Assembly (NCBI GenBank): GCA_017694945.1
Contig: JADIMA010000082.1
Coordinates: 1-64,000, forward strand
Direction: 5' to 3'
DNA length: 64,000 nt
Source of the DNA: Candidatus Merdivivens pullicola
GTDB taxonomy: Bacteria; Bacteroidota; Bacteroidia; Bacteroidales; UBA932
Both the position numbers and the translations under genes were made by a program. The notes under the pieces are model-generated. The model did not search any database. It saw nothing but the letters and a program-made list of their open reading frames with translations, and was not told where the DNA came from. Positions 17,749 to 27,282 of the stretch are shown one piece after another (the stretch's first letter is position 1; each line of letters opens with the position of its first letter).

Positions 17749-18831
17749 TTATATTTCTACTGTAATTTCTCCCTCAAAGTTTTCGTCTATGCCGATTATG
17801 TTTTCAGATCCTAATTCGCGTGTGAGAAAATATCCCCTGACGATTGTTTCATGGTCGCGTTTAAGCGGTATTTCTATGTTCTGGCAGTGGTTTATTTCCT
17901 TGCCGTCGCTGTCGTAAAAATAGAAGTCGGCTATGATGTTGGTCACGCTTCCTCCGTTTGTCGTGAAGATGTAGTCTCCGAACAGGGACGCTTCATGCTT
18001 GCCGTCATATTCTATGTCCGAAGGCCTTACATTGAAACTGTATGTCGAAGTGAAATGGTTCGGCTCCATCGTCGCTACGTTGAAACCAGTGCTTATGTAC
18101 TGCTTATATACGACTTTTATTGTAAGGCTGTCGATTTCTCCGCCAGTGTTGATAAAATCTTCATAATCGTCGGCGATTACGCGGTATCTTCCCGAAGGGC
18201 GTTCCATGTTTACAGGCACGATCCTCGATTCGATGATTTCTCCCGATGATTTCATTATCGGATAGCCTTCCTGCGTCAGGCTGAAGTCTATGTTGAATTC
18301 GCTGTTTCCTGCTCCGGAACTTCTGTGGTGCGGGTTGCGCGGATAAGCATCGATGTCGGTGCGTATGTTTGTAAGGCTGTCGGTTTCGTAAGTCCCGCTG
18401 TGCGCTTCTTTCAGAACATAGTCCGCCCATCCCAGAACATAATATTTGCCGTCCGGAAGTCTGACATGCATGGTATCCTGGGGCATGTCCGCGATGTTTT
18501 CCACATATACTATTTTTCTGCAGGCGCGCTCCCTTGAAGGGGATTTTTCACTTGCATCGCCTTTATAGATGTCCATTATGATGCGCATTTCAAGCCTGTC
18601 GGACGGGAAATACGGCTGAGCCTCTTTTTCTTCAAGTTCCTTTTCCGTCCTGTTGCCGTTTTCATCATATATCACCTCTTTAAAATACAGAGGCTGGTTT
18701 CTGTTGACATTCGCCTCAAGTATTATGAGCGAATCCTGCGGAACAGGATATTCGTGTATGGTTCTGTCGCATGATGCGGCCACTATTGATGCGGCAAGGA
18801 GGGCGGCGCATGTTATTTTTCCTGTTTTCAT
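17749..18831 (-). CDS. Fimbrillin/Mfa2-like (DUF6562-like) lipoprotein
   Basis: Lipobox ASCD; ...KYYVLGWADYVL...; arrangement similar to the neighbouring paralog. Confidence 0.6.
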   Translation of the reverse strand: MKTGKITCAALLAASIVAASCDRTIHEYPVPQDSLIILEANVNRNQPLYFKEVIYDENGNRTEKELEEKEAQPYFPSDRLEMRIIMDIYKGDASEKSPSRERACRKIVYVENIADMPQDTMHVRLPDGKYYVLGWADYVLKEAHSGTYETDSLTNIRTDIDAYPRNPHHRSSGAGNSEFNIDFSLTQEGYPIMKSSGEIIESRIVPVNMERPSGRYRVIADDYEDFINTGGEIDSLTIKVVYKQYISTGFNVATMEPNHFTSTYSFNVRPSDIEYDGKHEASLFGDYIFTTNGGSVTNIIADFYFYDSDGKEINHCQNIEIPLKRDHETIVRGYFLTRELGSENIIGIDENFEGEITVEI

Positions 18832-20102
18832 ATTCCCCTCCCGTTTTTCTTTTCAACGTACCATTTATAAGAGATGGATATTCCCGCTCTGGTGATTCCC
18901 CAGTACCAGTCTGAGCCGGAACCTACTTTCGGCCCGTTTTCCCAGTTGCGGTATATGTCGTAGTCGTATTCGGCGAATCCTGCGCCGATGTTGAATTCGA
19001 TAGACCAGCGTTTTTCAGCGCCGAGGTTTATGGCGTATCCGTAACTGATACCCATTCCCCAGAGCGCATGGTTCGGATCCTGATATCTCCCGTTGTCGTT
19101 TATGGCAACGTTGAATCCGGCTACATGAGTGTGGAGTCCTATGAAATGCCCTTCTCCGCCTTTTTTCGGCCAGAATCTGATTTCAGGCTGTGTGGCCAGA
19201 AGCCTCAGTTTTCTCGTAGGCGTTATGTCGTATGGGGAGTAGAATACCGGGACGTCGAGTGACCATTTTCTCCACAGGCCGACTTCGAATCCGAGGTTGG
19301 CAGTCAGTGCGCCGAGGAAAAGGGCGTTGGTTTTTAATGAAATGAACCTGTATTCCGGCGGTAATTTGATTTCTCTTCTGCCGGGGGCGAATTCAGGGCT
19401 GGAATATGGGCGCGGCGCTGAAGGGTGTGCGACTGATATCTTCGTGAGCAATTCGGAATTGCAGACAATGACGAGGCGGGAATTTCTGAGCGGTGTGAAC
19501 AATTCATGAATCATTTTTGTCCATGTCCTCCCTCCGTCCAGTTCCCGGATGAGCCTTTTCCTTTCATTGTTGTCGCTTTCGTCCGAGATGATCCGAAGTA
19601 TTTCTTCCCTGTTTGGAAAATCCTTTTCCGACAGGATGCGTGCTACGGAGTTCCAGTCCTCTCCGAGATTTTCTATACGAAGGGAACTCCCGGGGAGCGA
19701 TGTGTTGTCAAGCAGCCAGTCTCCAAGGGCTCTGGCTCTGAACTCTCCTAACTCCATGTTCCAGTCTGCCGGCCCTTCGGGCGAGGCGCTGCCTCCGATC
19801 CAGACATATGCCAGTTTGATGCGAGGGTCTATGATGATCCTGTCCAGCAGGTCTGCAATGCTGTCTGTCTGGGCATTTGGGATGAGTTCGTACTTGTTTA
19901 CCGAATAAATCACCGGCACGATGTCCGTCTCGGCGTATGCAAGTACTGAATCCAATTGATGGTAGGGCAGGAAGGTCACATATCGTGGATACCACTTGTA
20001 CCCGATTGCCGGGGCATTGACAGGAATGTCCTTCTTCTGTGCGGCTGCTATGCAACATAACATGAATGCAAGCAGCATAGTCAATGGTAGTCGTTTAGCC
20101 AT
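18828..20102 (-). CDS. DUF3575-like outer membrane protein with OmpA-like periplasmic region
   Basis: Signal peptide; WIGGSASPEG (OmpA-like); FISLKTNALFLGALTANLGFEVGLWRKWSLDVPVFYSPY (DUF3575-like). Confidence 0.75.
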   Translation of the reverse strand: MAKRLPLTMLLAFMLCCIAAAQKKDIPVNAPAIGYKWYPRYVTFLPYHQLDSVLAYAETDIVPVIYSVNKYELIPNAQTDSIADLLDRIIIDPRIKLAYVWIGGSASPEGPADWNMELGEFRARALGDWLLDNTSLPGSSLRIENLGEDWNSVARILSEKDFPNREEILRIISDESDNNERKRLIRELDGGRTWTKMIHELFTPLRNSRLVIVCNSELLTKISVAHPSAPRPYSSPEFAPGRREIKLPPEYRFISLKTNALFLGALTANLGFEVGLWRKWSLDVPVFYSPYDITPTRKLRLLATQPEIRFWPKKGGEGHFIGLHTHVAGFNVAINDNGRYQDPNHALWGMGISYGYAINLGAEKRWSIEFNIGAGFAEYDYDIYRNWENGPKVGSGSDWYWGITRAGISISYKWYVEKKNGRGI

Positions 20103-20137
20103 AATAAAAGCGCGGGATCGTTGTTACTCGTCCCGCG
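20103..20137 (-). terminator. Intrinsic terminator of the SRP RNA, U-tract abutting the downstream ATG
   Basis: CGCGGGA...TCCCGCG then CTTTTATT on the minus strand. Confidence 0.75.
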
Positions 20138-20139
20138 AT

Positions 20140-20310
20140 TCGAGGCCTTCGCATTGCCTTTCACTACCACAGCGAGCAACAATGAAGCCCACGCCGATAT
20201 GCTGCTTTGAGGCTGCTCCCTGAGTACGATATCCATACTCAGGGAACCTCCTCAGGTATTTACATATCCCGCAAACACCGAATGTTGCTTTGTTTCGGGT
20301 AGTGATCAAA
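20140..20310 (-). ncRNA. ffs: Signal recognition particle RNA (bacterial type), approximate ends
   Basis: Rod-like fold (TCACTACC/GGTAGTGA, GCAACA/TGTTGC, GATATG/CATATC) with ACCTGAGGAGGTTCC...GGGAGCAGCCTCAAAGCAGCATATCGGCGTGGGC, resembling E. coli 4.5S ACCAGGTCAGGTCC...GGAAGCAGCCAAGGCAGATGACGCGTGTGCC. Confidence 0.75.
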
Positions 20311-20374
20311 AGTTGCGAAGTTTCGAATCGCCGAAACAAAACGTAAAAACGTTTACTAAAAAAATTATCCGATG

Positions 20375-20382
20375 CAAAATTA
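20375..20382 (-). promoter_or_regulatory. -7 box TAATTTTG, candidate SRP RNA promoter
   Basis: Matches TAnnTTTG. Confidence 0.45.
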
Positions 20383-20393
20383 GGCAAGTTTTT

Positions 20394-20401
20394 TAACTTT
20401 G
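20394..20401 (+). promoter_or_regulatory. -7 box TAACTTTG upstream of cstA
   Basis: Matches TAnnTTTG, 13 bp before the ATG. Confidence 0.5.
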
Positions 20402-20414
20402 CAATAAAAAAAAC

Positions 20415-21890
20415 ATGATAACTTTTCTGATATCGATAGCGTTGCTGGTTGCGGCTTATTTCGTTTATGGCAAGTTCATTGAGCGTCGTTTCGGGGCAGA
20501 TCCGAAGATAAAGACCCCGGTGCAGCGACTTGAGGACGGGGTGGATTACAAGGAAATAAAGCCCTGGAGGGCTTTTGTGATACAATTCCTGAATATTGCA
20601 GGTTTAGGGCCCATTTTCGGCGCGGTTCTGGGCGCGGCCTATGGCCCGGCGGCGTACCTCTGGATTGTGCTCGGGTGCATATTCATGGGGGCTGTGCATG
20701 ATTATTTTTCAGGGATGCTTTCAATGAGGCACGACGGGATGAGCCTTCCCGACATGGTAGGCCGCTATCTGGGCAAGGCCGTGAAACATGTCCTGCTCTT
20801 TTTCGTCAGCATCATGCTGCTCGCAGTCGGCGTTTCTTTTGTCGTAGGGCCTGCCGACCTGCTTTCAACGCTGACATCCTGGCCTAAAGAGGTGTGGCTG
20901 TATATCGTATTCGCATATTATTTGCTGGCCACGTTGCTCCCAATAGACAAGATAATAGGAACCATATATCCCTATATGGGTGCGGCCTTGCTTTTCATGG
21001 CGGTCGGCGTAGGCGGGATGATGATAGTCAAGGCTTTTTCAGGAGAACTGGCGATGCCTGAACTTACCTTGCATTCATTGAAAAACTACCATGCCGACCC
21101 TGAAAACAACGTGCTTGTCCCTATGCTTTTCATCGTTATCTCGTGCGGCGCAATATCGGGTTTCCATTCGACACAGTCTCCCTTGATAGCGCGCTGCATA
21201 GCGAATGAACGGCATGGCCGCCTGATATTTTACGGGGCGATGATTTGCGAGGGAATAGTGGCCATGATCTGGGCCTCTGCCGCCATGAGTTATTTCGGGG
21301 GCCCTGAAGGGTTGAATGCCGCTGCCACGGAGGGTATAATGATAGACGGAGTACTGACAAAAGTGACACCGGCAATAGCGGTTGACCTTATTTGCCGTTC
21401 TTGGCTCGGAAAGGTTGGCGCGGTAATAGCCATAATAGGCGTGATAGTCTGTCCGATTACTTCCGGCGACACGGCTTTCAGAAGTCTCAGGCTTACGTTG
21501 GCCGACGGGCTTAAGTATGGCCAGAAGCCTCTTGTCAACAGGCTGATTGTAGCAATTCCTGTCTTTGTAGTGGCGTTCATTATGTGCAAGGTCGAGTTTT
21601 CCACTATCTGGAACTATGTGGGCATAGGCAACCAGGTTCTGGCAATGACTGTTCTGTGGGCGGGTGCGGCTTATCTGGTACGGAACGGGAAAAGCCATTT
21701 CATACTTTCCATTCCGGCGGCTTTCCTTACTTTCGTGTGCGTGAGTTATTTTCTCATAGCGCCTTATGCCAGCGGAGGTCTTGACCTCAAGCCTGTGGCA
21801 GGATACGTGGCAGGTATTGTTGCCGCGCTTGCGCTGTTTGTCTGGAGAATCGTGTCGGCAAGAAAGGTCTATTGCGGAATGAACCTGTAG
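20415..21890 (+). CDS. cstA: Carbon starvation protein CstA family
   Basis: GPIFGAVLGAAYGPAAYLWIVLGCIFMGAVHDYFSGMLSMRHDG. Confidence 0.93.
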   Translation: MITFLISIALLVAAYFVYGKFIERRFGADPKIKTPVQRLEDGVDYKEIKPWRAFVIQFLNIAGLGPIFGAVLGAAYGPAAYLWIVLGCIFMGAVHDYFSGMLSMRHDGMSLPDMVGRYLGKAVKHVLLFFVSIMLLAVGVSFVVGPADLLSTLTSWPKEVWLYIVFAYYLLATLLPIDKIIGTIYPYMGAALLFMAVGVGGMMIVKAFSGELAMPELTLHSLKNYHADPENNVLVPMLFIVISCGAISGFHSTQSPLIARCIANERHGRLIFYGAMICEGIVAMIWASAAMSYFGGPEGLNAAATEGIMIDGVLTKVTPAIAVDLICRSWLGKVGAVIAIIGVIVCPITSGDTAFRSLRLTLADGLKYGQKPLVNRLIVAIPVFVVAFIMCKVEFSTIWNYVGIGNQVLAMTVLWAGAAYLVRNGKSHFILSIPAAFLTFVCVSYFLIAPYASGGLDLKPVAGYVAGIVAALALFVWRIVSARKVYCGMNL

Positions 21891-22624
21891 GTTATTTCAC
21901 CGGCCTGTTTTTCCGGAGCGTCTTCCTTTGCTTCAAATATTGACCTTTTTGCGGCCTTTATTGCTGCTTTCCTCAGGCAGTCGTCAGGTTCGGATACCTC
22001 GTCTATCACTTCGGCTTTTGTTACACGGCCTGAGCGGTTCACGATAATCATTACGCTTACATCCCCTCCGCCGATACATTGGTATGCAGGGACTGGAGGG
22101 GCGCCGGAGAATTTACGGCCGTCAAGCGAATACGTGAGTACTGAAGCCCCCTTGTATGCGCCTTTTTCAGAACTGCCTTTCTCCGAGCCGGATTTTTCTT
22201 TGGAAGCGGAAGCGTTTTCTTCCATTTCCTTTTCAGCGATGGCCGCTTCACGGGAGGCATCCAGTTTCCTTTGCAGTTCGCGTGCCTGGTCATAGACGTC
22301 GTTGGCGTTCCTGTCGTCTTTGAGCCGTTCGCCGCTACGGGAATTGTCATCGGCGTCAACTGCGATGTTCCTTATGTTGCTGCGGCTCTGCGGTCTGGAA
22401 GCATTGGCAATCATTTCGTCAAGTTGCTCGCTGATATCAGCCTTGAACTCTTCCTGCCGGCGTAGTTCCTCTGCTTCTTCCTGGGCCGTGAAATCAAGTA
22501 CGAAAGACTGCTCTGCAACTGTCAGTTGGGTGATTTTGCAGGATAACAGGACAATCACGGCAACAAGGTGTATTATTACCGTGAGATACAGTCCTGCCAG
22601 GTCTTCTTTCTTGAATCTGCGCAT
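21869..22624 (-). CDS. TonB-like energy transducer protein
   Basis: N-terminal TM, charged linker, C-terminal VMIIVNRSGRVTKAEVI... Confidence 0.7.
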   Translation of the reverse strand: MRRFKKEDLAGLYLTVIIHLVAVIVLLSCKITQLTVAEQSFVLDFTAQEEAEELRRQEEFKADISEQLDEMIANASRPQSRSNIRNIAVDADDNSRSGERLKDDRNANDVYDQARELQRKLDASREAAIAEKEMEENASASKEKSGSEKGSSEKGAYKGASVLTYSLDGRKFSGAPPVPAYQCIGGGDVSVMIIVNRSGRVTKAEVIDEVSEPDDCLRKAAIKAAKRSIFEAKEDAPEKQAGEITYRFIPQ

Positions 22625-22627
22625 CTT

Positions 22628-23239
22628 CTATTTAGCAAGTGTCTTTTCAATAATTGCAGTAAGTACGTCTATGGCCACTTTGTTATGGCCTCCCTGCGGT
22701 ATGATGATGTCGGCGTACCGTTTGCTCGGCTCTATGAACTGGAGGTACATGGGCTTTACGGTCTTGGTGTAGCGTTCGATTACCTGTTCCACTGTCTTGC
22801 CCCTTTCCTGGATGTCCCTTGTGATTACGCGCATGAGCCTGTCGTCATCATCGGCATCAACGAATACCCTGATGTCCATCAGGTCGCGAAGAGCCTTGCA
22901 TGTGAAAATCAATATGCCTTCGATGATGATTACGCTTGCCGGGCGGACTGTAATCGTCTCGGTTCTGGAACGTGAGCATGTGAGGTAGGAATAGACCGGC
23001 TGCTCGATGCTCTTCCCGTTTCTCAAATCGTCTATCTGTTTGATCAGAAGGTCGAAATCTATTGATTCGGGATGGTCGAAGTTGAGTTTCTGCCGTTCCT
23101 CCAGTGCGAGGTGGCTCGAATCCTTGTAATAGGAATCCTGCGGAATCACCACTACCTGCTCTCTGAGGTTTTCCGTGATATTCCTTACCACAGTTGTTTT
23201 TCCTGAACCGGATCCTCCGGCTATACCGATGACAAACAT
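22628..23239 (-). CDS. udk: Uridine kinase
   Basis: GIAGGSGSGKTTVV, IPQDSYYKD. Confidence 0.94.
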   Translation of the reverse strand: MFVIGIAGGSGSGKTTVVRNITENLREQVVVIPQDSYYKDSSHLALEERQKLNFDHPESIDFDLLIKQIDDLRNGKSIEQPVYSYLTCSRSRTETITVRPASVIIIEGILIFTCKALRDLMDIRVFVDADDDDRLMRVITRDIQERGKTVEQVIERYTKTVKPMYLQFIEPSKRYADIIIPQGGHNKVAIDVLTAIIEKTLAK

Positions 23240-23250
23240 GGCTTCACCTC

Positions 23251-24648
23251 TTAAAAGTCAGCGTTTTTCGGTGTCCTTGGGAACGGAATTACGTCTCTGA
23301 TATTTGCCATTCCGGTTACGAAGAGCAGCAGCCTTTCAAATCCCAGTCCGAATCCGCTGTGAGGCGCCGTTCCGAATCTCCTGGTATCTATGTACCATTG
23401 CAGGTTTCGGGTATCCATTCCGAGTTCGGCTATCCTTCTGTTGAGTTTGTCGAGGTCTTCTTCACGCTGCGAACCTCCGATGATTTCACCGATTTTCGGG
23501 AAGAGTACATCCATCCCCCTTACTGTTTTTCCATCGTCGTTCTGTTTCATGTAAAAGGCCTTGATGTCTTTAGGATAGTCGGTTACTATTACCGGCCTCT
23601 TGTAGTGTTCTTCTACGAGGTATCTTTCGTGCTCGCTCTGAAGGTCAACTCCCCATGAAACCGGGTATTCGAAATTTTTTCCTGATTTAAGAAGTATGTC
23701 AACGCCTTCAGTGTAGGTGATTCTTGCGAAATCGGTGTCGATTACTCCCTGAAGCCTTTCTATCAGTCCTTTGTCGAACATGTCGTTGAGGAATCTCAAG
23801 TCGTCCATGCAGTTGTCTAATGCGTACCTTACACAGTATTTGATGAATTCCTCGGCAAGATCCATGTTGTCCTCGATTTCGTAGAATGCCATTTCCGGTT
23901 CAATCATCCAGAATTCGGCCAGGTGCCTCGGGGTGTTGGAGTTTTCGGCACGGAATGTAGGGCCGAATGTATAAATCTGTCCCAGGGCCATTGCGCCGAG
24001 TTCGCCTTCAAGTTGTCCGCTTACAGTCAGCGAGGTCATCCTTCCGAAGAAATCCTGCGTGTAGTCAATGCCGCCGTCTTCATTGCGGGGAGGGTTGTTC
24101 ATGTCAAGCGTGGTTACCTGGAACATTGCACCGGCTCCTTCACAGTCTGATGCTGTGATGAGTGGGGTGTGAAGATATACGAACCCCTTGTCGTTGAAGA
24201 ATTTATGAATAGCAAAAGCCATTGCGTGGCGTATTCTGAGTACGGCTCCGAAAGTGTTCGTTCTCGGCCTGAGATGCGCTATGCTCCTGAGGAATTCAAG
24301 GGTGTGCCCTTTTTTCTGGAGCGGGTATGTCTTGGGGTCTGCAGTGCCGTAAACAAGTATGTCCTTTGCCTGTATCTCTACAGCCTGTCCGCTTCCTACC
24401 GATTCCACAAGATTTCCCTGTACTCTCAGGCAGGCGCCGGTGGTAATGCTTTTCATCATTTCTTCATCGAATGCCTGCATGTCGCAAACGACTTGTATGT
24501 TGTTGATGGTAGAACCGTCGTTAAGAGCTATAAAGTTGATGTTCTTGTTCCCTCTTTTAGTTCTGACCCAACCTTTTGCCACGACTTCAGCTCCCGGTTG
24601 CATTGCAAGCAACTCTTTGATTTTGGTTCTTTTAATTTCTGTTTCCAT
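23251..24648 (-). CDS. asnS: Asparaginyl-tRNA synthetase
   Basis: Class II aaRS motifs, [36 protein letters not shown]. Confidence 0.95.
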   Translation of the reverse strand: METEIKRTKIKELLAMQPGAEVVAKGWVRTKRGNKNINFIALNDGSTINNIQVVCDMQAFDEEMMKSITTGACLRVQGNLVESVGSGQAVEIQAKDILVYGTADPKTYPLQKKGHTLEFLRSIAHLRPRTNTFGAVLRIRHAMAFAIHKFFNDKGFVYLHTPLITASDCEGAGAMFQVTTLDMNNPPRNEDGGIDYTQDFFGRMTSLTVSGQLEGELGAMALGQIYTFGPTFRAENSNTPRHLAEFWMIEPEMAFYEIEDNMDLAEEFIKYCVRYALDNCMDDLRFLNDMFDKGLIERLQGVIDTDFARITYTEGVDILLKSGKNFEYPVSWGVDLQSEHERYLVEEHYKRPVIVTDYPKDIKAFYMKQNDDGKTVRGMDVLFPKIGEIIGGSQREEDLDKLNRRIAELGMDTRNLQWYIDTRRFGTAPHSGFGLGFERLLLFVTGMANIRDVIPFPRTPKNADF

Positions 24649-24673
24649 CTTGTTTCCCTTTTAAATTTTCGTG

Positions 24674-24681
24674 CAAATTTA
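24674..24681 (-). promoter_or_regulatory. -7 box TAAATTTG upstream of asnS
   Basis: Matches TAnnTTTG. Confidence 0.5.
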
Positions 24682-24798
24682 AGAAACTTGCTCTTATAAA
24701 ATGCAAAAAGGAGTGTAAAATGCCGTAAAATTTCATCCCGCACTCCAGTTGCTCTTTCCGGCCTTCTTTCCGATTAACCGATGTTTCAGGATAAAAAA

Positions 24799-24828
24799 GC
24801 GGCTCGAAAGTCCGATGACCCGAGCCGC
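24799..24828 (-). terminator. Intrinsic terminator downstream of the exb operon
   Basis: GCGGCTCG...CGAGCCGC flanked by A/T tracts. Confidence 0.8.
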
Positions 24829-24853
24829 CTTTTTATGATATTCTGAACTATGA

Positions 24854-25318
24854 TTACTGTGCTCTCCTTGCCGAGTACATGATCTTCAGGGCGTAGCAAC
24901 GGCGAAGTTCCTGCTTCACATCCGTTACTGTACCCATTCGGGCATATTCATCAACCCTGAGGGCTGTAGTCATAAGTTGTCTGTCACTTTCACTCATGGA
25001 CTCACGTGCTGAAGCGATGAAGTCACCGATATCAGACACGGTCTTGTAAGAGTCGTTGAGCTGAATACGAACATCATTACCGTATTGAGCCTGCATGCTG
25101 AGGATAGGAGTACCTATATAAATATAAGAGGTAAGATCCTTTCTTTCCAGTTTAACAGATTCGCTCGCTTCTGGAAGTCGTACCTGTACCTTGATCTCAG
25201 TAGTCCTCATGCTGGTGGTAACCATGAAGAAGAACAGTACCATGAATACGATATCCGGAAGTGACGAAGTGTTGACTCCGGGCATTTTGTTCTTATCTTT
25301 TCTTCCAAATTTTGCCAT
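24854..25318 (-). CDS. exbD: ExbD/TolR family biopolymer transport protein
   Basis: N-terminal TM SLPDIVFMVLFFFMVTT. Confidence 0.85.
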   Translation of the reverse strand: MAKFGRKDKNKMPGVNTSSLPDIVFMVLFFFMVTTSMRTTEIKVQVRLPEASESVKLERKDLTSYIYIGTPILSMQAQYGNDVRIQLNDSYKTVSDIGDFIASARESMSESDRQLMTTALRVDEYARMGTVTDVKQELRRCYALKIMYSARRAQ

Positions 25319-25336
25319 GCTTTTTCCTCCTAATTG

Positions 25337-25912
25337 TTACTTCCCACCGGTTACATCTTTAGGTTCTGCCTCAGAAATCTGCTGAGGAATGGCATCACGG
25401 ACGATTCTCTGCCTTTCTTCATCAAGGCGCGAGTAAGGCATGCCCCAATTCTTGATTGAGAAATCGTCGCGGATTTCATTTATGGCGGCAACTATCTCGT
25501 TCTGTACTTCAATATATGCTTTATATGTAGTACTGCGGTCGTTCTGCAAAGAGATTACGCCGTTTGAAACAGGATAATCGCCGTACCCTTCAATGTAAGT
25601 CATCTTCTTTTCAGGAAGTTTAGGGTCGTCGGTAGGGTTGAGTATGAACTCTTTAATCTTATCTTTCAGCATGGAGACATCCATCGGCTGGCCACCGGCG
25701 AACAACCTGTCAAGCGAGTTGATACGCACGATAATGACATTGCGCTCGTTGATCTGCTGGTTTTCCACTTCTCCGGTTACAGGAGGCGGCAGCTGACGGC
25801 GCAAGCCATAGTTCTGATCCATCGTGGTTGTCATAAGGAAGTATGTCAAAAGCAGGAAGGCGATGTCCGCCATCGAGCTTGAGTTGATTTCCATTGGTCC
25901 TCTTGTTGCCAT
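25337..25912 (-). CDS. exbD: ExbD/TolR family biopolymer transport protein (second copy)
   Basis: SSSMADIAFLLLTYFLMTTT. Confidence 0.85.
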   Translation of the reverse strand: MATRGPMEINSSSMADIAFLLLTYFLMTTTMDQNYGLRRQLPPPVTGEVENQQINERNVIIVRINSLDRLFAGGQPMDVSMLKDKIKEFILNPTDDPKLPEKKMTYIEGYGDYPVSNGVISLQNDRSTTYKAYIEVQNEIVAAINEIRDDFSIKNWGMPYSRLDEERQRIVRDAIPQQISEAEPKDVTGGK

Positions 25913-25926
25913 ACTAAAAAATATTA

Positions 25927-26355
25927 CTATCTACGAACCACATTTATGATATATCCGGCAATTATTGATAAAATGGCTGCTCCGAGCAAGATATAAGTCA
26001 GGTTCAGGAGCGTGTCTGTCATTTTAAGCGTGGCCTCGGTCGGTTCGATGCCGACAAGCCCTACGGCAGGTGTACCAGGTGCCAAAAGGTAAGCAATTCC
26101 AATCACAACAATGACGCCTACAAGTGTGAAAATTGATTTTTTCAGACCTTTCGGGTTGTCAATAATGCTGACGATGGAACCTATGATAGCACCTAAAAGA
26201 CCGACACCTACCAGAACATACGCCCAGTACAGCAGTGGGTCAACCACGCCTTCGTTCTGCCCCATCTTCACATCGCCGAAGAGGACTAAGCAACTCAGTA
26301 CGATGCCGACCAGCAGCAGGACGTATGAAAGGATTTTGATTATTCTAGCGTACAT
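25927..26355 (-). CDS. Small membrane protein of the ExbB/ExbD operon, unknown function
   Basis: Four hydrophobic segments; lies between exbB and the exbD genes. Confidence 0.75.
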   Translation of the reverse strand: MYARIIKILSYVLLLVGIVLSCLVLFGDVKMGQNEGVVDPLLYWAYVLVGVGLLGAIIGSIVSIIDNPKGLKKSIFTLVGVIVVIGIAYLLAPGTPAVGLVGIEPTEATLKMTDTLLNLTYILLGAAILSIIAGYIINVVRR

Positions 26356-26370
26356 AGTGTCGAGTTTGAA

Positions 26371-27183
26371 TTATTTCTGATTCTTTACCAAAATGTCGAT
26401 AAGTGAGATTGAAGCGTCTTCCATTTCAATTGAAAGGGAGTCGATTCTTGAAAGGATATAGTTGTAGAAGAGCTGAAGGATAACGGCAACGATCAAACCG
26501 CCGACGGTGGTGATCAAAGCGACTTTCATACCTCCTGCGACAACGTTAGGGGAGATGTCGCCTGCTGCCTGGATAGCGTCGAATGCCTGGATCATACCAA
26601 CGACTGTTCCCAAGAATCCCAAAGAAGGAGCGATGGTGATGAAGAGCTGAATCCAAGAAAGGCCTTTTTCCATAAGGCTCATCTGTACTGAACCGTAAGA
26701 AACGACGGTCTTTTCAACAACTTCCAGACCCTGCTCGGCGCGGAGAAGACCCTGATAGAAGATGCTTGCGACAGGGCCGCGGGTGTTGCGGCATACTTCT
26801 TTCGCTGCGTCAACGCCACCGTTCTTGAGAGCTTCTTCAACTTTGTTGAGGAGTTTCTTGGTGTTGGTCTTTGAAAGGCTCAGGTAAAGAATCCTTTCAA
26901 TGCAGAGTGCAAGACCCAATACGAAGCAGGCAAGGATTGTAGCCATGAAGCCTGCACCACCTTCGATGAACCTTGTCTTGAGCTGCTGGTGGATTGGAAT
27001 CTCAGGCTGTGCTGCTGTCATTTCTGCCAATGTAGCAGGCTCTGAGGAAACTGGAGTAGCTTCGACCGCTTCGACGGTGTCGGTAGCTGCCGGTGCAGCT
27101 CCGTCGTTCTCCTGAGCTGCTGCGAACTGAGCAGACACGATCATAAGACCGCTAACTGCCAAAAACATGAAAAACTTTTTCAT
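26371..27183 (-). CDS. exbB: MotA/TolQ/ExbB proton channel family protein
   Basis: LFITIAPSLGFLGTVVGMIQAF...GMKVALITTVGGLIVAV; start moved to MKKFFMFLA. Confidence 0.9.
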   Translation of the reverse strand: MKKFFMFLAVSGLMIVSAQFAAAQENDGAAPAATDTVEAVEATPVSSEPATLAEMTAAQPEIPIHQQLKTRFIEGGAGFMATILACFVLGLALCIERILYLSLSKTNTKKLLNKVEEALKNGGVDAAKEVCRNTRGPVASIFYQGLLRAEQGLEVVEKTVVSYGSVQMSLMEKGLSWIQLFITIAPSLGFLGTVVGMIQAFDAIQAAGDISPNVVAGGMKVALITTVGGLIVAVILQLFYNYILSRIDSLSIEMEDASISLIDILVKNQK

Positions 27184-27282
27184 AACTGTTTTTGAATGTT
27201 TAAATGTTAAATAATGTATTAAATAGTTATAGTATTTCAAAAATTCCGTGCAATATAGTAATTAATCTTGAGATGCAAATAA

